A stretch of 6,295 nt of DNA from an uncultured Collinsella sp. (GTDB lineage Bacteria; Actinomycetota; Coriobacteriia; Coriobacteriales; Coriobacteriaceae): contig UQNC01000071.1 of assembly GCA_900542175.1 (NCBI GenBank), positions 1 to 6,295 of the forward strand, given 5' to 3'. The notes below the pieces were generated by a model. That model was given only the letters and a program-made list of their open reading frames with translations. It was not told the DNA's origin and made no database searches. The position numbers were made by a program, and so were the translations under genes. Shown here one piece after another: positions 1 to 4,487 of this stretch. Each line of letters begins with the position of its first letter. The stretch's first letter is position 1.

Positions 1-198
1 AGAGAGCGCTCCCGCAAACTGCCTCTTGACAACTTATAGGAGCGTCGGTTTTGTTTTCACGGTTTTCGGTATGGCCGAGGCTATCCGTGTTAACGTAGTA
101 GATGGGCCACTTTTGTGACAGGGGGGGCCGATCTGCGGGCCAGGGTAGCTAAAAGAGCCCCGTCCCAAAAAGACTGATTGGGAGCCGGGGCGTGTCGA
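1..198. other. Non-coding region upstream of the GntR-type gene
   Basis: I see no credible gene here. The stretch holds a TTGACA hexamer (26-31) without a good -10 at the right distance, a run of seven G (121-127), and a CACTTTTGTG mini-palindrome (108-117). Read on the minus strand, 155-172 gives a TTTTTGGGACGGGGC-like string that resembles the GGGGAC cores of the hairpins at 4284-4316 and 6018-6050. A 69-codon minus-strand reading frame covers most of it, but has no Shine-Dalgarno sequence and a composition like translated non-coding DNA. It may hold the 3' end of an upstream transcript or a dispersed intergenic repeat; neither can be settled from one copy. Confidence 0.5.
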
Positions 199-209
199 TG
201 CGATAGTAT
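199..209 (+). promoter_or_regulatory. Candidate extended -10 promoter of the GntR-type gene
   Basis: TGCGATAGTAT reads as an extended -10 (TG-C-GATAGT, hexamer 202-207), 47 bases before the ATG at 255. No good -35 is seen 16-18 bases upstream, as is common with extended -10 promoters. The identical 11-mer occurs at 2171-2181 in front of the glutamine synthetase homologue, which supports a promoter role. Assignment is by motif only. Confidence 0.45.
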
Positions 210-214
210 TACGT
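204..214. promoter_or_regulatory. Candidate GntR/FadR-type operator
   Basis: TAGTATTACGT fits the FadR-subfamily consensus t.GTa.tAC.a, with GT (206-207) and AC (211-212) symmetrically placed around T209; only the final a differs on the + strand, and on the reverse strand the 3' a is present. It overlaps the candidate -10 of the adjacent GntR/FCD-type gene, so binding would block transcription. Negative autoregulation is therefore likely, as is usual in this family. This is inference from one site. Confidence 0.45.
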
Positions 215-254
215 GGTGAAATTCGACAAACCGTGAGCTTCATCCGAGGGCTTT

Positions 255-947
255 ATGGAACAACACCAGCATAATCAGAGCCTGCAAGACCAGGCATACA
301 ACGCATTGCGCTCCAAGATCATCTATGCCGAGCTCAAACCCGGCACGCGCCTTTCGGCGATTGGTCTGGAAAAGGAGACGGGAATCGGGCGCACGCCCAT
401 TCGCGAGTCCTTTGTGCGCCTGCGTGAGCAGGAGCTGGTGGAAACGCGTCCCAAAAGCGGCACCTATGTCTCAAAAATCAGCATGGAGCGCGCCGAGAAC
501 GCCTGCTTCTTGCGCGAGAAACTTGAGAGAAGCGTGCTCATTAAATGTTGTTCGGCCGCCTCGCCCGAGCAAAAGCAGCGGCTCGAGCAGATTCTTGCCG
601 AGTCCGAGTCGCTCGACCATAGCGAAACGCGTCGCTTTTTCGATCTGGACAACCTGTTCCATGAGACGTGTTTTGAGATTGCCGGCCGTCACATGTTGTG
701 GGATTGGATGAAGAGCGTCAACACACATTTTGAGCGATACAACTGGTTGCGTATGGTGTCGCAGGACCTGGATTGGGAGCCGATTCGTCGGCAGCATCGC
801 CGGATTCTCGAGGCCATTAAGAGGGGCGATACCGATGCGGCGAGCTATCTGGCAGAGACGCACTTGCACCTGATGCCCGAGGAGCAGGGCCCGGTTATCG
901 CCTTACATCCCGACTATTTTGAGCTGTCTAAAGACTCGGCTATCTAG
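255..947 (+). CDS. GntR family transcriptional regulator with FCD domain (FadR subfamily)
   Basis: The product is a 230-residue cytoplasmic DNA-binding regulator. Residues about 10-75 form the GntR winged helix, with the family signature seen as GRTPIRESFVRLREQELV (45-62) and the wing at about 65-75 (RPKSGTYVS). Residues about 80-210 match the all-helical FCD ligand domain. Its usual metal-binding set is visible: Asp132 and His136 (DNLFH), His181 (RQHRRILEAI) and His203 (ETHLHL). FCD regulators typically sense small carboxylates, sugar acids or fatty-acid derivatives; the effector here is unknown. GAGG at 246-249 lies five bases before the ATG. The gene is followed by a LacI-type gene with no enzyme between them, so its targets, apart from itself, lie outside the window. 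The family is certain; the regulon is not. Confidence 0.93.
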   Translation: MEQHQHNQSLQDQAYNALRSKIIYAELKPGTRLSAIGLEKETGIGRTPIRESFVRLREQELVETRPKSGTYVSKISMERAENACFLREKLERSVLIKCCSAASPEQKQRLEQILAESESLDHSETRRFFDLDNLFHETCFEIAGRHMLWDWMKSVNTHFERYNWLRMVSQDLDWEPIRRQHRRILEAIKRGDTDAASYLAETHLHLMPEEQGPVIALHPDYFELSKDSAI

Positions 948-971
948 CCCATTATCGCATCTGCTCGAGAC

Positions 972-1005
972 GCAAAAACGATGCTGCTCACCTACAGCGT
1001 TTTGC
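972..1005. repeat. Imperfect inverted repeat between the two regulator genes
   Basis: GCAAAA (972-977) pairs with TTTTGC (1000-1005) and, past a bulged A978, CG (979-980) pairs with CG (998-999). A short CTG/CAG stem (984-986/995-997) can form inside. A T-rich run (1014-1018) follows eight bases later, too far for a textbook intrinsic terminator. It may be a weak terminator for the GntR-type gene or an operator for the following LacI-type gene. It is the only notable structure in this gap. Confidence 0.35.
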
Positions 1006-1028
1006 AACTGAGATTTTTAAAAAATGCC

Positions 1029-1034
1029 TAAAAT
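1029..1034 (+). promoter_or_regulatory. Candidate -10 box of the LacI-type gene
   Basis: TAAAAT matches TATAAT at five of six positions and lies in the A/T-rich stretch just before the preferred start at 1072. A convincing -35 at 16-18 bases is not visible. If this box is used, the transcript starts near 1041 and the upstream ATG at 1024 cannot be the translation start. Confidence 0.3.
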
Positions 1035-1071
1035 GGCTCAGGCTGCCGACAATGGGGAAACGGGGTGCGCT

Positions 1072-2094
1072 ATGGCGCAGATGAGAATCAAGGACATTGC
1101 CGTCGAGGCGGGCGTGAGTCCGGCCACGGTCTCGCGCTATCTCAATAACCGTCCCGGGCAAATGACCGAGGAAACCCGTGCTCGCATCGCGGCGGTTATC
1201 GAGCGCACCGGCTATCGCCCGCGTGCCGCCGCGCGCAATCTGCGCAACTCACGCACCAACCTCATCGGCGTGATTTTGGCCGACATCGCCAACCCGTTCT
1301 CGAGCGCCATGCTCGAAGGACTTTCCGCCAGTGCCGCCGCGCGCGGCTGCTCGCTCATGACGGCCATTAGCGGCAACGACCCCGCCAAGGAGACAGAGTC
1401 GCTCACCAGGCTTATCGATGCCGGCGTGGACGGCCTGGTCGTCAACACCTGCGAAGGCAATGACGAGGCGATCGCCGCGGCCGCGGGGCGCCTACCCGTT
1501 GTACTGCTCGACCGCGATGTTGCCGACGGTGGCATCGATCTGGTGACATCGAACAACCGTGAGCTGGTCGCCGGCTTGGTAGACGAGCTCGCCGCTGCGG
1601 GCTGTGAGCGCCTGTGCCTGCTCACCGAGGCAAGCGACGACAGCCCCGTGCGTCGTGAGCGCGCCGAGGCCTTTGCCGACGAGCTTTCGCGACGCGGCCT
1701 TGCCGGCGAGGTCGTCACCTTGGCCGATGGCGGTGCCACGGGCGTTGGTCGCTTGGACGAGACCATGCGTGACTATGCCGGCAAAAAGCTCGGCCTCATT
1801 GCCGTCAACGGCCTGGTTTTCCTGCGTCTGACCGAGGCGCTAGCGCAGCTGGGACCCTCGCTGCCGGCGGGGCTCAGGATCGCGACGTTTGACGACTACC
1901 CCTGGAACCATGTGCTCTTTGGTGGCGTGACCACGGCCGCGCAGGACACCCTCACCATTGCCGAGCGCGTGGTCGAGCGCCTGTCCGAGCGCATCGACGT
2001 TGTCACCACCACGGTGGGCGAGGCCGCAAAGCTGGCGCCCAAACGCATCGAGGTTCTCGGTCACATCGAACACCGCGCATCAACCTCGCGCTAA
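1072..2094 (+). CDS. LacI family transcriptional regulator (KdgR-like)
   Basis: The product, 340 residues from this start, is a cytoplasmic sugar- or sugar-acid-responsive DNA-binding protein. The LacI helix-turn-helix is seen at residues 6-24 (IKDIAVEAGVSPATVSRYL), the hinge region at about 51-63 and the periplasmic-binding-protein-like core from IGVILADIANPF (65-76) to the C terminus. The segment FDDYPW (273-278) resembles the corresponding part of KdgR-type regulators of keto-deoxygluconate metabolism, but effector identity is not proven. I chose the ATG at 1072 because family members begin a few residues before IKDIA and GGGG (1062-1065) lies six bases upstream. The in-frame ATG at 1024 would add 16 residues with no match to the family and has no clear ribosome binding site; 1081 is also possible. 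No sugar-metabolism gene is nearby in this window. Confidence 0.9.
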   Translation: MAQMRIKDIAVEAGVSPATVSRYLNNRPGQMTEETRARIAAVIERTGYRPRAAARNLRNSRTNLIGVILADIANPFSSAMLEGLSASAAARGCSLMTAISGNDPAKETESLTRLIDAGVDGLVVNTCEGNDEAIAAAAGRLPVVLLDRDVADGGIDLVTSNNRELVAGLVDELAAAGCERLCLLTEASDDSPVRRERAEAFADELSRRGLAGEVVTLADGGATGVGRLDETMRDYAGKKLGLIAVNGLVFLRLTEALAQLGPSLPAGLRIATFDDYPWNHVLFGGVTTAAQDTLTIAERVVERLSERIDVVTTTVGEAAKLAPKRIEVLGHIEHRASTSR

Positions 2095-2100
2095 CCGCTC

Positions 2101-2121
2101 GTTCGCAACTGCCTGTTCGCA
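2101..2121 (+). repeat. Direct repeat GTTCGCA x2 upstream of the glutamine synthetase homologue
   Basis: GTTCGCA occurs at 2101-2107 and again at 2115-2121, with a 14-base period, directly after the stop of the LacI-type gene. OmpR-family regulators bind direct repeats, although usually with a period of 10-11 bases. It may be a regulatory site or chance. Confidence 0.3.
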
Positions 2122-2147
2122 CACGTTTTTTGAGCGCTTGATACGCT

Positions 2148-2163
2148 TTAACCCTGCGGAAAC
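2148..2163 (+). promoter_or_regulatory. GlnR-box-like site upstream of the glutamine synthetase homologue
   Basis: TTAAC, six bases, then GAAAC matches the a-site/b-site pair described for actinobacterial GlnR (gTnAC-n6-GaAAC), with only the first G differing. It overlaps the expected -35 position of the promoter at 2171-2179, where a transcriptional activator commonly sits. The second gene of the downstream operon encodes a GlnR-like protein, which fits autoregulation. Only one a-b pair is seen; no good second pair at n6 spacing follows. Confidence 0.45.
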
Positions 2164-2168
2164 ATTTT

Positions 2169-2189
2169 TCTGCGATAGTATCTGCGATA
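2169..2189 (+). promoter_or_regulatory. Tandem extended -10 elements (9-base direct repeat)
   Basis: TCTGCGATA is repeated exactly at 2169-2177 and 2181-2189, a period of 12. Each copy contains TGCGATA, so two overlapping extended -10 boxes can be read: TGC-GATAGT (2171-2179) and TGC-GATATA (2183-2191). The first shares an 11-mer with the promoter candidate at 199-209. The -35 region is weak, which fits a promoter that depends on an activator bound at 2148-2163. Alternatively the repeat itself is a protein binding site. Confidence 0.45.
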
Positions 2190-2228
2190 TAGACCAGTCG
2201 AAACCCGCCCGAAAGAAAGGGGAGCGAC

Positions 2229-3566
2229 ATGAACCAGCAGAACATCGATTACGTACTCCGCTCCGTAGAGCAGCGTGATATCCGCTTTGTGCGTCTGTGG
2301 TTTGTCGACATTCTCGGCCGCCTCAAGAACTTTGCCATTAGCCCCGAGGACCTCGAGGTCGCTTTTGAGGAGGGTATTGGCTTTGACGGCTCCGCCATCG
2401 AGGGCTTTGCCACGCCCGAGGAAGCCGACATGCTCGCATTCCCCGATGCTTCGACCTTCCAGATTCTGCCGTGGCGTCCGAGCCACAACGGCGTCGCCCG
2501 CGTGTTCTGCGATGTGTGCACTCCCGATCGCAAGCCGTTTGCCGGCGACCCGCGCGATGCCCTGCGCCGCATGTTCCGCAAGGCCGAGAAGGCTGGCTAT
2601 CTGCTCAACGTGGGTGCCGAGCTGGAGTATTACTACTTCCCCGACGAGCACACCCCCGAGCCGCTCGACAACGTGGGCTACTTCGATCTTTCGGTGAGCG
2701 ATGCCGCTCGCGACCTGCGCCGCAACACGGTCCTCACACTCGAGAAGATGTCCGTGCCCGTGGAGTACACCTTCCACGCCGCCGGCCGCTCGCAGCACGG
2801 CATGAGCCTGCGCCACGCCGAGGCCCTGAGCATGTCCGACGCCATCACCACGGCCAAACTCATCATTAAGCAGCAGGCCTACGAGAGCGGTTGCCACGCC
2901 TCCTTTATGCCCAAGCCGTTGGCAGGCGAGGACGGCAGTGCTATGTTCCTGTGCCAGTCGCTATTCGACCACGACGGCAACAACGTCTTTTGGGGCGAGG
3001 ACGACGAGAGATACCATCTCTCCGACATCGCCAAACACTACATGGCCGGTATCCTGGCGCACGCGCGCGAGATCAGCGCCATCACCAACCCCACGGTCAA
3101 CTCCTACAAGCGCATTACTACCGGCGGCGACTCCGTGCCGCAGTATGCCACGTGGGGCCTGCGCAACCGCGCGAGTATGGTCCGCATCCCGGTCTACAAG
3201 CCCGGCAAGCAGCTGTCCACGCGCATCGAGCTTCGCAGCCCCGACCCCATGGCCAACCCGTACCTGGTCAACGCCGTCACGCTGGCGGCTGGTCTGGACG
3301 GCATCGAGCGCAAGCTGGAACTCCCGCCCGAGGCCACGGCCGAGACGCTCAAGCTTACCGACCGTCAGATGGTCGAGGCCGGCTACGCGCCGCTGCCGCG
3401 CTCGCTCAAAGAGGCGCTCGACGTGTTTGAGGACTCGCAGTTTATGAAGGATGCCCTCGGCGAGCACATCCACAGCTTCTTCCTCAAAAAGAAGCGCGAC
3501 GAGTGGCATAAGTTTGAGTCTACGATCACCGAGTGGGAGATCAAGCACTACCTGGCGAACTCCTAA
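2229..3566 (+). CDS. glnA: Type I glutamine synthetase homologue (GlnA2-like) with a degraded metal site
   Basis: The 445-residue product has the full length and order of a type I glutamine synthetase, the ATP-dependent enzyme that makes glutamine from glutamate and ammonium as a cytoplasmic dodecamer. It most resembles actinobacterial GlnA2 (RDIRFVRLWFVDILG at 16-30, GIGFDGSAIEGF at 49-60). Kept residues include flap Asp53, metal ligands Glu131, Glu133 and Glu334, and arginines 295, 314, 319 and 336. Lost are the two n1 ligands of HHEV...QHEI (now Ala184 and Gly191) and the GMH histidine (now Phe240); the second histidine of that motif is Cys242. The flap GYEAP or GGEAP is GGDSVP with one extra residue. 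The feedback-inhibition Arg62 of Bacillus-type enzymes is Thr62, and there is no adenylylation tyrosine. AAGGGGAG (2217-2224) precedes the ATG. Family membership is certain, normal activity doubtful. Database annotation as plain glutamine synthetase should be treated with caution. Confidence 0.92.
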   Translation: MNQQNIDYVLRSVEQRDIRFVRLWFVDILGRLKNFAISPEDLEVAFEEGIGFDGSAIEGFATPEEADMLAFPDASTFQILPWRPSHNGVARVFCDVCTPDRKPFAGDPRDALRRMFRKAEKAGYLLNVGAELEYYYFPDEHTPEPLDNVGYFDLSVSDAARDLRRNTVLTLEKMSVPVEYTFHAAGRSQHGMSLRHAEALSMSDAITTAKLIIKQQAYESGCHASFMPKPLAGEDGSAMFLCQSLFDHDGNNVFWGEDDERYHLSDIAKHYMAGILAHAREISAITNPTVNSYKRITTGGDSVPQYATWGLRNRASMVRIPVYKPGKQLSTRIELRSPDPMANPYLVNAVTLAAGLDGIERKLELPPEATAETLKLTDRQMVEAGYAPLPRSLKEALDVFEDSQFMKDALGEHIHSFFLKKKRDEWHKFESTITEWEIKHYLANS

Positions 3567-3616
3567 TCGCGCTGGCTTGTTCCAGTACGATTGAGCTCAT
3601 TTCTTTGGAGGCCGAT

Positions 3617-4279
3617 ATGTCCGAAAAGAGTGCCCTGTTCATGGCGCGCACGACGCGCTTCCACGAGTTTGCCCGCAGCTTGACGACTACCCTGGGTGTC
3701 GAGGTGAGCCTGGCAACCCCCGATTCGCCAACTGCGGCGCACGACTTTGACCTGCTGATTCTCGATTCAGATGGCATCCGCAGCGACCGCATCGATCAGA
3801 TTGCCAAGTGGCTTGACGATCGCGGCGGCGTCCCCATGCTGGTGATCGTCGACGACGAGGCACTCGGTACCTTGCGCCTGCCCAATCACGCGCATGCCGA
3901 CTTTGTATGCCCCACGGCGACGCCCAACGAGCTCAAGGCTCGCGCGCAGCGCCTGATGGGCGAGGAGGAGACCGTTACCGCCGACGATGTGCTCAATATC
4001 GATAACCTCGAGATTAACCTGGCTACCTACCAGGTGACGCTCGATAACGAGCCCATCGACCTGACGCTGATGGAGTACTCACTGCTGAGCTTTTTGGCGA
4101 CGCACCCCAACCGCGCCTACAGCCGCGAGGTGCTGCTGCACCGCGTGTGGGGCTTTGAGTACTGCGGCGGCACGCGCACCGTCGACGTGCACATTCGACG
4201 CATCCGCTCCAAGGTGGGCCCGCAGATCGCGGCGCACATCACCACCGTCCGCGGCGTGGGCTATCTGTTTAAGGACTAG
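3617..4279 (+). CDS. GlnR-like OmpR-family response regulator (orphan, atypical receiver)
   Basis: The 220-residue product is a winged-helix regulator of the OmpR/PhoB family. The N-terminal receiver-like domain (about 1-115) keeps an Asp at the phosphorylation position (Asp50 in LLILD) but lacks the acidic pair at the end of strand 1 and the conserved Lys (VCPTATP at 97-103). Residues 120-218 form the DNA-binding domain, with GGTRTVDVHIRRIRSKVGP (184-202) as recognition helix region and TVRGVGYLF at 210-218. This closely resembles Streptomyces GlnR, the orphan nitrogen regulator whose receiver works without phosphorylation. No histidine kinase is adjacent. I chose ATG 3617 because TTTGGAGG (3604-3611) lies five bases upstream; an extension to 3533 would overlap the preceding gene. 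The 50-base gap without terminator suggests an operon with the glutamine synthetase homologue. The OmpR family is certain; the GlnR assignment is likely. Confidence 0.88.
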   Translation: MSEKSALFMARTTRFHEFARSLTTTLGVEVSLATPDSPTAAHDFDLLILDSDGIRSDRIDQIAKWLDDRGGVPMLVIVDDEALGTLRLPNHAHADFVCPTATPNELKARAQRLMGEEETVTADDVLNIDNLEINLATYQVTLDNEPIDLTLMEYSLLSFLATHPNRAYSREVLLHRVWGFEYCGGTRTVDVHIRRIRSKVGPQIAAHITTVRGVGYLFKD

Positions 4280-4283
4280 ATTT

Positions 4284-4320
4284 CCACCACAAAGGGGACA
4301 GGCACCTTTGTGATGGTTTT
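4284..4320 (+). terminator. Hairpin with GGGGACAGG core: likely terminator and REP-like element
   Basis: CACAAAGG (4288-4295) pairs perfectly with CCTTTGTG (4305-4312) around a nine-base loop GGACAGGCA; after one mismatch, CCA (4284-4286) pairs with TGG (4314-4316). Four T follow (4317-4320). It begins four bases after the stop codon of the GlnR-like gene, so it may end that operon. AAAGGGGACAGGCACCTTT-type strings occur as dispersed repeats in several bacteria, in places associated with REP-type (Y1) transposases, so this may be a mobile-repeat remnant that also terminates transcription. Confidence 0.6.
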
Positions 4321-4323
4321 GAC

Positions 4324-4350
4324 GCAGATGCGGGTTCCTCTCGAATCTGC
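4324..4350. repeat. Second intergenic hairpin downstream of the GlnR-like gene
   Basis: GCAGAT (4324-4329) pairs with ATCTGC (4345-4350); after a G/A mismatch, CGGG (4331-4334) pairs with CTCG (4340-4343), including one G-T pair, leaving a five-base loop. No T run follows, so it is not a terminator. It may form an extended structured 3' region together with the hairpin just upstream. Confidence 0.4.
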
Positions 4351-4434
4351 AACAGAACTTAAGCCTTCCTAAAAGATTGCGTTCTCATACACTTGCGCCC
4401 GCATATTGGGGTACAACTCAACGTGAACAACGAT

Positions 4435-4469
4435 GGCCCGCCACGTGTTTGGCGGGCCTTTGGTTATTT
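4435..4469 (+). terminator. Terminator-like hairpin in the leader of the HtrA gene
   Basis: GGCCCGCCA (4435-4443) and TGGCGGGCC (4450-4458) form a perfect nine-base GC-rich stem with a six-base loop CGTGTT, followed by the T-rich run TTTGGTTATTT (4459-4469). It ends 18 bases before the HtrA start and five bases before its ribosome binding site (AAAGGA, 4474-4479). Weak -10-like boxes lie upstream (CATATT 4402-4407, TACAAC 4412-4417), without a good -35. If the promoter is upstream, the hairpin would lie inside the leader and could attenuate HtrA expression; otherwise it ends readthrough from the preceding operon. Confidence 0.65.
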
Positions 4470-4487
4470 GACGAAAGGATCGCAGCC

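Noticed and set aside
26..54. Promoter beginning with TTGACA at 26-31
   Set aside because: No acceptable -10 lies 16-18 bases downstream (TTTTGT at 49-54).
34..243. 69-codon minus-strand reading frame upstream of the GntR-type gene
   Set aside because: It has no ribosome binding site, its composition looks like translated non-coding DNA, and it overlaps the promoter and operator of the GntR-type gene.
2148..2897. 249-codon minus-strand reading frame opposite the glutamine synthetase homologue
   Set aside because: It is antisense to a clear family member, covers its promoter, and is explained by codon bias of the real gene.
3533..3616. N-terminal extension of the GlnR-like protein
   Set aside because: It overlaps the end of the preceding gene and adds 28 residues foreign to the family, while ATG 3617 has a strong TTTGGAGG.
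4377..4487. N-terminal extension of the HtrA protein from a TTG at 4377
   Set aside because: It would translate the leader hairpin, has no ribosome binding site, and the ATG at 4488 has AAAGGA at proper spacing.
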